From NCBI GenBank assembly GCA_030141605.1, contig JAQGDQ010000237.1:228044-292043 (forward strand): a stretch of DNA of 64,000 bases. The letters run 5' to 3'. The position numbers and the translations under genes were made by a program. The notes under the pieces were generated by a model. The model ran no database searches. It was not told the origin of the DNA and saw nothing but the letters and a program-made list of their open reading frames with translations. The stretch is from Tubiluchus corallicola. Taxonomy: Eukaryota; Priapulida; Priapulimorpha; Priapulimorphida; Tubiluchidae. Below, piece by piece: positions 23,273 through 56,986 of the stretch; within the stretch, counting starts at the first letter, position 1; each line of letters opens with the position of its first letter.

Positions 23273-25369
23273 AGGGTTATTTTATTTCATAGTTTATATT
23301 GATTTATTCACAATGAATGTTCTGCCAAATGTGAAGTTTTAATTATGGTGATAGATTGTGAGTTATTATGCAAATTATTTTAATCTCGTGTGTTTACATT
23401 TTAATTTTAAGTTGTTCACAGATGACGACGACCTAACAGGGATAAAAGTCCTAGAAAATTATGTGGTAGATTTTAAATAAAATCAAGTTTTTGATCATTT
23501 TTGTAAAAACTACAGTAAATCTGTGTTTAAGTCATTTTTTTCGTCTGTTATTGAAACATTTAACGAAAGCATTTCATTATAGCTGTTCTGCAAACTCTGG
23601 GTGTTTGTAAGGTTTGTAAAGCAGCATTTTAAGCGTTTTCATACTTTAATAACACCGTTTACGTCCTTGTAAGTGTTTTCATTAGCAAAAGCAAAACTCA
23701 AAGTCACTAAAGTTGTACTCAAATTAAAAAACGACAAAGCATATCATACAGTGAGTTTCGTAAGTGCATACACTGCTTACAATAAGCCAATTAACAACTT
23801 ATTTTAACCGACTAATAAGCATGGCTACAAGCAAGGTATAGTTCTAGGGTTCTAGCTGAGAGGTGACATGGACTTTAGTAATAAAAGCACTTCGTATAGA
23901 AATAATTTAAAGAAAAGACTGAAGATCCATTATCAAATGGACCTATGTATTATGATGCTTCTATCCCTCCATTACTGTTTAAGTCCTAAAGGGCTGGGGA
24001 TGTTCAATGGCCTGCCACATGGGATCATTTTTTCAAGTTAACCAAAAGCAGATCCATTGGAGCACAGAAAATTCGTTTGTTTTTTTGGAAATCGCGTGCT
24101 GAAACTGTGCAAGCGCTATTGGTTTCAGCTCAGAGCATGAATAGTTTCAATAATGGACTTGATGAACACTGGATCTACACCTTTTGGTGCCTTTGCTTAT
24201 TGTAACATCCACGAGTAGGTTTGCTGTCACTGTTCCTGCCAAAATGATAATTTCTCTGATTTATAAGTTGTCGATACTTGCGGTTTTGGTGTGAAAAACG
24301 ATCAACCTAAAGTCCCAAAGACTAGCACTTGGCTGCAGAGATGTTATAAAAATTATGGTATTTCCATGTAAGGTGCATGTAGTGCATTACTGAAAGCCTA
24401 TTGCTTTTACTTTTGACTTTGAGCAGTCCACTCAAGGTCATCACCAACCAACTATTTGACAGAAACGCGAGTCTCATCCAGTAAGGTGAGTTCTTTATGT
24501 TTGCCTGCCCGACGAATTACAACTTTTGATTTTGTTGTTTTTAGTCAAATTTATTCTGTTTATTCACTGACTCACACTGCTCTGGCAAGCCTAAACTAAA
24601 ACCTAGGATTTTAAAATGATTAAATGTTAATTTCAAAATATTTACGAGATTGCTTTATGTAATATAAACAACATATTGTTGATAAATCCATTATTCCCGT
24701 CAGTTTTGTAGGGTTAAAAGATCTTGACTTGCCAGGTACAAATAACTTAACAAGCTTTAGGAAAAATGTAATTCACAAGTTAATAAATTAAAAGTTTATT
24801 TACTTAGTTAGATAATAAGTTAGCAAAAGCGAGTACAAAAGTAAATCATCACAGCTTTAAATTAAATCAACAACGCATTAAATTAATTTATGCATTTTAG
24901 GCATAAGAATTTGTTGATTTGTATATTTGCTTAACGAAGTTGAGAAAATTTTGCTGAATTTTACGCTTATGATCTGTACAGCTACTACAAATTGACATAA
25001 TCCTTTTTAAAATTTATGTCTTCCGAATAAATGCTGCTACTATAATTTAATGTCAGTTGTAATCCTTATTTTGGTCTCCAGGGACGGGGGGACAGAAGAT
25101 GAAAAACAAATGTATGCAATGGTAGGAAAACCACAATCTCAAAAATATGATGACATAAAATGATCTATTCACACTATCTATCAAAACATCATGATGCACT
25201 TATTTATCGAACGTGTCAATGTTTCAAAAGTTTAAAGCTTTTTAAAAGTTTTAAAATACTGAAAAATGAAGACCGGTTAAGGTTTAAAATCAAAGATTTT
25301 ATAAAACACTTGTTAAAAATAATTTAATTAATAGTCTTTGAGAACTATTTTTAACCTAGCAGCCCTGCT

Positions 25370-25375
25370 TTTATT
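25370..25375 (-). terminator. Likely Wnt7 poly(A) signal
   Basis: TTTATT on the + strand reads AATAAA in the Wnt7 direction. It lies about 400 bp past the stop codon and is the first full consensus downstream. Confidence 0.5.
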
Positions 25376-25771
25376 AGTTTAATAAATAAGTAAGCTTAGT
25401 TGTCATGGCGCAGGATTCTGAAACATTCCCATGAACATGTTTAACTGCAATTAACTCTTTCGCAGCGTTCACTTTATAAATTAATGGTGTTACATTGAAT
25501 TCCCAAAGTATCCAGGCTGTTTAGTGGAAATAGTCTTTCGGTATCTAAGTACATCGATCTACGTCGCCACGTCACGTGACAAGCAAACGAAGCTTGTCAA
25601 TCCTGAGACAAACTTCAATAATTCATTATTTACAGCACCTATTTTGCCTCCGGGCACTATATATATATAAATGTCAACAGTATCTCGCCCGATTTTTTTT
25701 GCTTTCGCATTGTTTGCATGACTGAGGCTATTTGTTCAATTTCATTGTTCACTTTTGTTCATCTGTGTTCA

Positions 25772-48009
<22,238 letters not shown>

Positions 48010-48605
48010 TCTGCCCAGACCTCTTTCGAGGATTTTCGGTATTTTATTATTTCTCGTCAAACAGAAATGGACGCAGGATGTGTCCCTGCGGGACCCCGCG
48101 CATTATCACTGTGTTCACATGTATATGTTTAAAACACTTTAGTCGAAAAAAGAAGCATTTTTGCATTAAAAAGCAAAATTTTTCTCTCCACAACACTAGT
48201 TTCCTTAACACTGTCACGCCTTTTCTATTTCGAGCATTTGTTATTTTGAACAACAAGATGTACACAATAAACACTTTTTTCTATTTATTCTCAGTTTTTA
48301 TGCTGAGATCGGTTTACTAATATACGAATAAATGAGCACAAAAAAGGATATCCTTTTTAGAAACGCAATAATTCGACTCGAATTCAACAAGTTCAAGTGT
48401 TAGCCTATCAAAATCGCTGATACACTGATAATGATTAGTAAATAGTAAACAAATCTTGGTCAGCAAATAAGATTTCCTGATTCCGCACGCGTGTGTAGTC
48501 CCTCTCTCAGCGGGATACCAGGCAGAAGGATAAAATTTCGGCAAAATATGGTCAGAAGAGCAACTATGGTGGCGGTGATCCTAAGAAGTTTCCCTACGTC
48601 TGCTG

Positions 48606-48634
48606 ATTGGCGGACACTTGACTAGGCTCCGCCC
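48606..48634 (-). promoter_or_regulatory. CCAAT box and GC box upstream of Wnt7
   Basis: On the minus strand GGGCGG (48629-48634) and CCAAT (48606-48610) lie about 600 bp upstream of the Wnt7 ATG. The local composition is GC-richer (48595-48645). No TATA box is evident downstream at a standard distance. This is a candidate core promoter from motif content only. Confidence 0.35.
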
Positions 48635-48810
48635 GCAAGTCGGTATTTGTATAGGTGAGTTGGTGTATTTGCGACAAAGATATTTTAGTAATTGCAGCTT
48701 TCTGTGTCAGACTATGCGTTAAATTGGGAAGCAAACCAATCTATCATTCTACTAAAATTGTTAAAATCATTTATTAAGCTATACTGTAACTAATTTTAAT
48801 TTCTTTTAAT

Positions 48811-48914
48811 TGTAAAAGTAATGTTCTTTTAAATTCTTCAGCACCGAAGCACGTTTGTAAAGTGTAAAAGTAATGTTCTTTTAAATTCTTCAGCACCGAA
48901 ACACGTTTGTAAAG
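48811..48914. repeat. 52-bp tandem duplication
   Basis: TGTAAAAGTAATGTTCTTTT and onward to CACGTTTGTAAAG occurs twice head to tail (48811-48862 and 48863-48914) with one mismatch (GAAGC / GAAAC). It lies about 200 bp upstream of the putative Wnt7 promoter. Confidence 0.93.
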
Positions 48915-49451
48915 ATATTTACTTCACGAAACTGCGATTTGTGTGACATTGGGTGTTTTTCAGTTTTTGTTCAAACAATTGTATTTCCTATTTCATCGCT
49001 AACAATGCGCTTCTCCCAGCCAGTCTGGAGCCAACTATTCACTTTTTGGTTGAATTTGTTTTCTATTTTTGTTTGTTTGTTTGCTTGCTGGCTTGTTCGC
49101 TTATGTTTAATGTGATTTGTGTACTTTTCCTGATCTGTTTTATTAAAAATTGTTGTTGGATACAACTAGTCATTTTTAATCCCACTCGTTCAAGCTTGCT
49201 TGCTTTTCTAAGCGTTTTTTATCTCTTTTCTTTCTCTCTTTTCTCTTTATTTCTCTTTTCCTTGTTTACTTGCTTTTCCTTCCTTCCTGTCCACTTACTT
49301 CCTTCATTGTTTTTGGCTGCTTCCTTTCTTTGTTTTTCCCTTCTTTCTTTATTTCATCTTCTAATTTTTATTCTTTTTACTACTTTCTTTCTTTTCCGTC
49401 GTTTTGCTTTCTCCCTTCCTTTCTTTTTTTGCTTTCTCTTTCTGTTCTATT

Positions 49452-49601
<150 letters not shown>

Positions 49602-50058
49602 TTCTTTACCTTTTCCTTGCTTCTTTATCTGAGTTTCAACAATTTTATTCCATTTCTTACAAGATAATTATGTTTTGCTTTTCGCTCGTAAATCGTTTTG
49701 CAAAGAAAAATAAATTTTTCAGCCCAAAATTTTCCTACCTAAGATTATTTTTTTCAATGCATATCTAAGTTTTTGCACTGCACAGCATTACTGATTTAAT
49801 ATATTTGTTGCTGTTGCCATCATCGCTCTCATCATCGTTGTAGTTTTGTAGAACTGTTACTTTTCAGTTTGAATGATGTTTTGGCATGGTCATTAACACT
49901 GTGAATAACTGCACGTGTATATTTTCCAACTAACCATGGGTCCAGAATTAAAGAGCCCAGAAAGGTCACTTCAATGTCATAATCTGAAAATTTGTCACAA
50001 GCTCTGTAATTTGCCAAATGAACAGAAAAGTGAATGTGATTGAACCTGAGCATGATAA

Positions 50059-50071
50059 AGGTCAAAGGTCA
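50059..50071 (+). promoter_or_regulatory. Perfect DR1 nuclear-receptor-type motif
   Basis: AGGTCAAAGGTCA is two AGGTCA half-sites spaced by one base, the consensus for RXR/HNF4/COUP-TF-type receptors. A further AGGTCA half-site lies about 20 bp downstream. A regulatory role is unproven. The site is about 2 kb upstream of Wnt7. Confidence 0.3.
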
Positions 50072-51783
50072 CCAAAATATCATTTCCATGGAAGGTCATA
50101 ATTCGAGCGGACCAGTAAGTCAGCGCATAAAGTGGCTTATTTTTTATTGATCTGGCCTCACAAGAAGGATACAAATGTCAAAACGTTTGGGGTAATCCTA
50201 AAGTCTTCGCCTAAATGCGTTAACATACACTACTGTGTTACACCCATTACTGTGAAATAAGTTAAATGAGTGTCGCGAGAATGCAGGAGACCATAGATTA
50301 AGTGACCAGGGTCTTGTCTTTAAAGATTTGTTATAATAGGACAAAAATGTAGCCTACATCCTAAGACTTTTTCCATCTGCAACAGCAAAATAATATTCGA
50401 AAGATATTTCTTTTGCCATGGTTAATTTAAGGCATGGTGTCTGCTGCATCAAGATTTGATTATTTTTAAACAGCGGCAAAATACTCGTATACAAATGACC
50501 ATTTTTGTACTCTACAAAGGGTGAACCCTCCCATTTTCAGGAATCCAGAAAAGTAGAGTTTACCTTCTATACACGCAGAAGCAAAATATTTGTGTAAAGG
50601 TATTTGCACAAAGTGAGAATGCATGGAATCGCTGTGACTGCTGTGGCTTTTAGGAGGATAAAGGCAGTGTAAAAGCAGTGAGGACGTTTCACAGAAAGCA
50701 GCAGCGGCGAAATTAATGATATTGTTGGTTGCTGGGCAAAGGTTCAAACAATTGGCGTAACAACCAAGAGATGGCGCCGCGATACAAAGCCAACAACTCA
50801 GCTAAACTTTTCCCTACAAATATTATACCATAACAATAGTCAGCTCGGGCGTTGAAAATTTTTGTCCGGGCGTTAGCTTGAATCGGTTGAATAGACTAAA
50901 TAAGAATGTTAGAATGGAATGTAGAATAGGTATATTCAACGATAAATGAAGCCAATCAGTCGAAAACAGTCAATTTGTGACACTCATAACCCCGTGAATC
51001 CTATTAAACGAAGCTCAACATAAACTACACTATACATTATACAAGGTACATTATATAAACGTACCTTTTATATGCTTTTGAAAGCTAAAAACTATTTGGC
51101 TTATGGAGTTGCACGACTGCAGAAAGTGGCACATCTCAGAAAAGTAATAAATATTTTTATGCTTTTGGTACTCCGACAGTTTTGATCCAGTAATCAGTTA
51201 CAGATTATTATGTACTACTTATTATTATTATCATCATCGTCATCATCATCATCATCATCATTATCCATATGCAAATACTTAAATAATTACAGATAAATCT
51301 AAGAAAAAACTTGCATAAAAATAATTACAAATTCATTAAAATGATCCTAAAAAACGTAATTAAATTAAAATTGAAAATTTGAAGGTAAAACTTCCTTCCA
51401 TGTTTTGAACATGTTCGTTTTATATGTTAAATCGGATTCACGAAATTAACAACGTAGGCCTGCTTAGTTATTAAATTTTGAGAATGTCAGTCTATTGCGA
51501 TAATGCAGATTTTATACGTATCTAAATCAGTGAACTGTGATAGTCGGAGATTCGTGCACATCCCAGATGCGCTGGGGGCAATCATGTCTTAATTTAAAAT
51601 GCAGATTATTGTTGTAGGACCGGAATCTAGGTAAGTAAGAAAGTTGATCCCTATAAGAGATACTAAACTGTTAGGATGGTGATGTACTGTTTAGAAAGCG
51701 TTTGCGCGATCAGTTTTTAAACTGTCAAACTAAAACCGACAAATGCAAAAACTGCCAGTCTAAAAAAACTGACGCATGTTTAA

Positions 51784-52221
51784 CCCTATCATACCCGTTG
51801 TATCCCGTGGGATACAAGAATATTTTCTGCCTTTAAAATTAATAAAATTTTAAAACTGACAGTTATTTTGATCTGTTAATAGTTATTTTGATTTAAGCCA
51901 ATAACAATAGACTAAAAATGGTGATAAAATGGCAAACTAAAAAATCTACGTAGCACAAAAAACTGTGCAAGGTACAGTACTTTAGAGATGACTTTGTACA
52001 GATCAGCATAGCATGCATACCAAATGTCTTAAATACTTTAAAAAATTATCAGCAGTCGCAAAATGAAGCACTTTTTTGCTTTTGTTGTGTTTTTAAAAAA
52101 GTCGGACTTTGTTTTTTGCATATGACAAAAAATGTTTTGTATCCCACAGGATACATTTGGAACAAAAGTACCAAGCCAAAAAAATTTTTCTTATTAAAAA
52201 AATAATTTGGGACTGAAAGGG
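51784..52221. mobile_element. piggyBac-type MITE, 438 bp, with TTAA target duplication
   Basis: The element starts CCCTATCA and ends TGAAAGGG. It is flanked on both sides by TTAA (51780-51783 and 52222-52225), the hallmark of piggyBac insertion. Near each end lies a GTATCCC-GGATAC palindrome (GTATCCCGTGGGATAC left, GTATCCCACAGGATAC right), a likely subterminal transposase-binding repeat. There is no transposase frame. Confidence 0.88.
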
Positions 52222-52257
52222 TTAAAGTCTTTCAGTCAAATTGCGGCGCCAACACGC

Positions 52258-52428
52258 AAACGTGCTTTATTGTCTATTGTGCGATTAGAAAAGTTAATAA
52301 AGAAAGAGTTAGAAAAGTTTGGGTGAAGAAATGGTTACAGCGAAGAGGCGAAAAGGGCAGTTATAGTCTGATTTTCAAAGAGTTGAAAGTTGAGGCACCG
52401 CGCGATTTTTTTAACTACATACGTATGC
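52258..52428 (+). pseudogene. PIF/Harbinger-like N-terminal fragment, frameshifted
   Basis: An acidic/basic stretch (RLEKLIKKELEK) in one frame is followed in another by RKVWVKKWLQRRGEKGSYSL and IFKELKVEAPRDFFNYIRM. This matches the N-terminal region of PIF/Harbinger transposase-like (HARBI1-type) proteins as I know it. The DDE domain is absent. It sits between the piggyBac MITE and the first recognised exon of the lectin-like gene. Confidence 0.6.
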
Positions 52429-52457
52429 TACCAAATCGAAAATTGCCGCAGTTTCAG

Positions 52458-52575
52458 TGAAGTAGAGACGGGAGCAGATAAACGCCTGTGTTACTTGGTT
52501 CCAGCCATAGCTTACGATATGTGTGCCGTAACAAATGACAGCTCAGTGTTTGGATCTTACTATAGCAATCCAGTG
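52458..52575 (+). CDS. Lectin-like gene, first recognised exon
   Basis: The donor is CCAGTG|GTAATG in phase 0. The acceptor is GTTTCAG at 52457 or GCCGCAG at 52451; both leave phase 2, so an upstream exon is needed. It encodes EVETGADKRLCYLVPAIAYD and then MCAVTNDSSVFGSYYSNPV. This part has no recognised domain. Confidence 0.5.
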
Positions 52576-52793
52576 GTAATGCTATTTTTAACGTGATTTT
52601 ACTTCAGTGTAAAAAAATAATTGTGATGTGACCAAAGTTTTATAACTATATACATATATATTTATATACAGTATATACATTTTGGTTTGTCAACTTTGAC
52701 TTTATAAAAACATGTCTACATATATAAAATATAAACGCAAATATATAAATCATTTATAAGTATTTATAAATAATCATACTACATTATTTTTAG

Positions 52794-52839
52794 GCACAAC
52801 AGAAAGTCTTCACTTTACATAATGCTACTTACATAGAAG
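52794..52839 (+). CDS. Lectin-like gene, 46-bp exon
   Basis: Acceptor TTATTTTTAG, donor GAAG|GTAAGT, phase 0 to 1. It encodes AQQKVFTLHNATYIE plus one base that completes Asp with the next exon. It is supported by phase agreement on both sides and a strong donor. Confidence 0.55.
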
Positions 52840-53669
52840 GTAAGTATTATAATAGTGCTGTTAGCGATTATATGTTCACTTATGCTATAGCCTCTTGTAG
52901 TAACGTGATAGTAAATAAAGACTAGGCGTAAAAAACTAGTTATTCTTAAACTATCTGTTTTACATCACTAATTGGTACTTATTTTGTTGTTACAATTTGT
53001 ACAGTGTATCACTTCTCCAGGCAACTGGCATGTGACTGTCAACACACAAACTCCTACTATATAAGTTTAATCCTGCTATACAAGAATAAACAATTAAAAA
53101 TGTGGTACTCAGTATTAGAATGAGGATGTTTTTCATAAATTTGCCTCGATAATAACAAGAATCAGCATAATATCTGAATACCATTCGTGAATGGTTGCTG
53201 TAGAGGTTATGTTGTCTCGGAACTAGCCAATTCACCCCGTTTGGTTAGGTGCAATTATTGTCATAGATTTATTCTACTTGGACAATAGTTGTTTCGTCTT
53301 TACCAACCACTGGACATCATCCAAGAATATTTGTTTCTTTTTTTACCTTTTTCGTGAATCAGGTTCTGAAAATAGCAAAAGTTCTGTCAAAAAATGGAAA
53401 TTATAAAAAACAATAATTATTCCAACGCAAACTTTATTTTAGAACAATTCTCATTCGTTGGGTTTATTTAATCAGAGATTATATATTGTCGTTTCATAAG
53501 AATAACGTGAGCAACATGCATATTTGCCAACAGCTAGATCCGTAGTGGTCCGTAGTAAGCCTTGACATTTTCTTCCGAAGTTCAACTGGGTCACGCAGCC
53601 AATTCGTTAGTTACAATGTATTGTTATAAACCACATTCATGACCATTCAAACGCATGTTAAATTCAAAC

Positions 53670-54185
53670 TGAATTTACGGCGGGCGAGCCCGACTATTGA
53701 TGACATCACAAACTAACATATTTTTCAACAGCAAAAATATTCCACGAGCGTGTTGCACGTGTTTGTGAAAGCGAAAATTAAAGTACAGCACTACTATAAG
53801 ATATTCAGTGTGTTGCACTAAAACTAGGCACGTTTTAAGATAAAAATTCAAATATCAAATTTACCGCTGTGCTCATGCATGAGCTGTCCAACGTGTGTAG
53901 TTCGTCAGAAGCTAACTCATCTGAACTGAAAAGTACAGCACCTGTTTTTGTGCAATGTGTTTCCGAAATGTAGGCGCTAGTGTCCGTCTAACTAGCGAAT
54001 GACGAAATGCATATAATAGCGAAGAACTAATGGCGCGAAGGTGAAATTGCGTTTGTGTGGTATTAATTCTTTCACGTATGTCATTTTTGAAAAAATAGTT
54101 TCCTTTCAATATTTTAAAGAGTTGATTGTTTTGACCTACAGTTTAAGATTGCGTCCGGTTTTGCTTTAATATCATTTCTAGTTTA
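53670..54185. repeat. Dispersed repeat family, copy 3
   Basis: This copy aligns with copies 1 and 2 from GGCGGGCGAGCCC and TGATGACATCACAAACTAAC through TTCTTTCACGTATGTCATTT to GACCTACAGTTTAAGATTG. It lacks the 5' part shared by copies 1 and 2. Confidence 0.8.
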
Positions 54186-54381
54186 ATACTGCGCCTGCGC
54201 ACTGTTTTGTGCCTAAATCATAATTAATTCTACGTTTAACTACATGTAACAACGCGAACAAATGAAACAATATCATGTGCTACAACGACAACAAAAATGA
54301 TAAGTATCTGTAAATTAAATGGTAATTAAATCATTTGAGCTTTACTAATTATTAGCAATTAAAAGCTATAATATATGTAAG

Positions 54382-54758
54382 ATATTGGACTGCTGTCCGC
54401 TTTTAACGGAGGCAGGACGGATGGCACCGCGGCCTACACCGTGCGGCATGTCTCAATTAAGTCGCTCAACGCCAAACCAGAACAGAACCCGAATAATAAA
54501 GTCGAAATGACAATTTATTACTAAATATTACAAATAGCTTACCTAAAAGAACGGAGTTTGCGGCAAAGCCTGTGAAATGTGAACAGAGCTGCGATGAAAG
54601 ACACGACCACTGACAAGGATCTACGGCAGACCTTCCCTTTTTATAAGCTCAGGTATGCACGTGTCTAGTGGCTTTTACTAACACGCACACCTGAGAACTC
54701 TACTGTATTCCCCTGCCAGCATTACACTTCATCTCATCACAGCCCTGCAGTACAATAT
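54382..54758. mobile_element. GC-richer insertion with short terminal inverted repeats, LTR- or MITE-like
   Basis: ATATTGGACTGC at the left end matches GCAGTACAATAT inverted at the right end with one mismatch. The interior has higher GC, a CTTTTTATAAGCTCAGG TATA-like block and no coding frame. No exact target duplication is identified. It may be a solo LTR. Confidence 0.4.
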
Positions 54759-55309
54759 TAAATAATTTATTAAATTTATTAAAAAAGTAAATAAAAACAT
54801 TGAATACGTGGAAATGGTTTATTTCTTAAACCGTTTTCAACCACATTCAAAGCGATTTGAGTGTTTTCATGTCAGCCTAAATGTTTTCAAAATATTTTCA
54901 CCAAACGGGGTTTAAAACCAGTAAATTGAAAACGTTTTCAAATCATTTTGTACTAAAATCGTTTGAGCAGCATGATGTTGGCTGGCTGGATAAACCTGTG
55001 AAACGGCTTTTTTTCAATTAAATTCAGTTCTATTCACCTTTTATTTCAGCATTAAAATTGCCATGTAATTGACTAAAAAAGATAAATTACTACACATGCA
55101 CTGCACAAACACACAAAATACTAATTCTGCCAACTACATGCAACAATAATAAAAAAATCTACCACACCAAATAAGAAGAACGTCCGTCCTAAAAAATTTT
55201 GAAGTATAATCGCACGTGAGAGTCATTAGCAATATTCAGATTGCCTATTCAGGTTGCTTGTGACTTAATTTAAAAAAAGAAAGCAACAATAATTTGACGA
55301 TCATTTTAG

Positions 55310-55556
55310 ACGAATGCTACGAAGTGGAGTTTCCTACACCGAGCACAACTGACTACATTCAGATAGATGGCATTTTTTCTAACGACTTAACCTCAGCATT
55401 TTCATTTTGTGGTTGGTTGAAGACAACGGTTGGATCAGGAAGCTATGCCCAGCATCAGCTCTGGACTTGGAACAATGGCAACGATACCATTAACTTCAGA
55501 TTTTCAAATTTTCAACTACACCTTGTTTTTGAAGATGATCGAGGGTATTATAAAGA
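55310..55556 (+). CDS. Lectin-like gene, exon with first half of the pentraxin/LamG-like domain
   Basis: Acceptor ATCATTTTAG, donor AAAGA|GTAAGG, 247 bp, phase 1 to 2. It encodes DECYEVEFPTPSTTDYIQID and on to FSFCGWLKTTVGSGSY, LWTWNNGNDTINF and VFEDDRGYYK. FSFCGWLKT is the typical early strand of pentraxin/concanavalin-type domains. Confidence 0.75.
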
Positions 55557-55634
55557 GTAAGGCATGCTTCTTTTATAACTGAGTTTAGAAATGACTATAA
55601 TAATACATCAAACAAACTAGCAAAAGTTGTATAG

Positions 55635-55818
55635 GTCCTCAGTGCAGTTGTTGTGTGACACAGGCATCCCATACCATTACTTTTTTCAAAAAGGTTTGAC
55701 ACATTGGAACTGCATACTGGAATCCAGTAATGAACGGGTGTGTTACTGTGCTAATGGAGTGTGGCAGGATTGGAATCTGTCGGAATATCAAGAAGGATTC
55801 TCTAAAGTGAGAAATTAA
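55635..55818 (+). CDS. Possible alternative terminal exon of the lectin-like gene
   Basis: An acceptor (GTTGTATAG) precedes an open stretch in the phase left by the exon ending at 55556. It encodes SSVQLLCDTGIPYHYFFQKG, then CYCANGVWQDWNLSEYQEGF, and ends at TAA (55816-55818). A donor at 55809 (AAA|GTGAGA) would leave phase 0 and cannot join the exon at 56580 in frame. It would therefore have to act as an alternative 3' exon, or be a decayed exon. Confidence 0.35.
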
Positions 55819-56579
55819 ACAGGCAGGTGGATCCAAGCTACAACAACACTTTTTTAATTGAAGAAAGCCCGATAGGCTTATATTTATTTTATCTTTTCAA
55901 CTCTAGAATACAGCATCACTGCAACATGCCCATGTTTCTGTTTTATCTAAATTTGTTCTAATATTTTTTCTCTGCCAGTTGTCCAATGTTAACAGCAAAA
56001 TAACAAGTATTTGAACCCACGTACAAAGGGCGGCAACTATAAGTGTCTTTTTTGCTTTACACTAAAACCTTTCAAAAAAATTTTTAAAAAGGTAAAAACG
56101 ATATATTATTACATCATGTTAACCGCTTTTGGTTGCGTGTGTCACTTTTTCATGTTAACTTCCACGTGTGGGTGCACAGACAAATTAAACATACTACTTA
56201 CTACACACTACTATGTACCAAGGGAGCTCTGAATCTGTAAACTTGCACCACAGTGGTAGTATTGATGGCGCTTCCAACTGCCATCTTTACCGTCTATATT
56301 TAATTTTCTTCAGTGCGTATATAGATTCTTGTATAATTCGTTTGATGTATGGATCACCACAAATGGTGCCGTCGTCAGAGCTGTAGCCTCGAATCTTATA
56401 TATATATATATAAATATATATATAGCAAGAGAATTAATATATGCGATTATAGCAGCCTTTTAGTGTACTTCCACTTTTTAGCATTAAATTAAGAATTGTG
56501 AAAACAGAAAAAAAAACAGAAAAAAACATCTTCACCAATAATAATGGAACCTGTGTGAGTTTTTTGTTTTGTGTTTCAG

Positions 56580-56986
56580 TGTCGTGAGTACTCCGGGTAA
56601 TGTGGTTCATGTGCAGGATGATGAGTGGCATTTCATCTGCGTTCCATCTTGAAGGAAATTACAAGTTTCATGTTGACGCTCAGATGATTTACTCCGTGAA
56701 TACAGGATATTTAACCGACTACCTCTTGCCCGTAAACAGATCTTTGTTTATAGGACAGTATGCTAAAACCTGGGGTGACAGGAGTTTCCAACTGGTAAAT
56801 GCTTTCCAGGGCAAGATTGCAGGCTTTAATTTTTACGACTACATATTAAGTAATGAAGAAATCCAAGATTTGTTCTTGTATTGCTATAATAGTGGTGGGA
56901 ACCTGTTGGCTTGGAGTAAAATGAAGAATGGTTTAATGGGAGATGCAGCTGTCAGCAATGATACACCATCGTGTATCAGCTTTTAA
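56580..56986 (+). pseudogene. Lectin-like gene, terminal exon with frameshift at about 56649
   Basis: Acceptor TTTTGTGTTTCAG. The first frame reads VVSTPGNVVHVQDDEWHFIC-VPS, then TGA (56650). From about 56651 another frame reads EGNYKFHVDAQMIYSVNTGY and continues without break to PSCISF-TAA. The family usually has a few more residues (a WSS-type motif) at the junction, so a small deletion is likely. Confidence 0.75.

Larger units (their letters stand above)
20151..25369. other. Intergenic region between convergent ATXN10 and Wnt7
   Basis: About 5.2 kb between the two predicted transcript ends. It holds a short GA tract (21236-21285), a 420-bp CT-rich tract, an imperfect 130-bp hairpin, an AT/GT microsatellite and otherwise AT-rich sequence. 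A stretch near 24000-24500 of more balanced composition may be a decayed transposon, but I could not recognise a protein in it. Confidence 0.6.
52840..55309 (+). other. Intron of the lectin-like gene
   Basis: The intron is 2470 bp. It holds dispersed-repeat copy 3 (53670-54185) and a GC-richer inserted segment (54382-54758). Otherwise it is AT-rich. Confidence 0.5.
52458..56986 (+). pseudogene. Pentraxin/concanavalin-like secreted protein gene, frameshifted in last exon
   Basis: Four segments join in phase: about 52458-52575, 52794-52839, 55310-55556 and 56580-56986 (phases 0, 1, 2). The product has Cys and N-glycosylation sequons (NDSS, NATY) at the front. A laminin-G/pentraxin-like fold follows, with DECYEVEFPTP, FSFCGWLKT, QDDEWHFICV, SLFIGQYAKTW, FQGKIAGFNFYDYILSNEEI and a terminal Cys (PSCISF). 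Between DDEWHFICV and EGNYKFHVD the reading frame shifts, giving TGA at 56650. Both flanks are well conserved, so this is a recent frameshift, a base-calling error or a young pseudogene. The 5' end and signal peptide were not found. Confidence 0.65.

Noticed and set aside
52063-52125. MKHFFAFVVFL, considered as a signal-peptide exon for the lectin-like gene.
   Set aside because: It lies inside the piggyBac MITE, and its donor (AA|GTCGGA) is weak.
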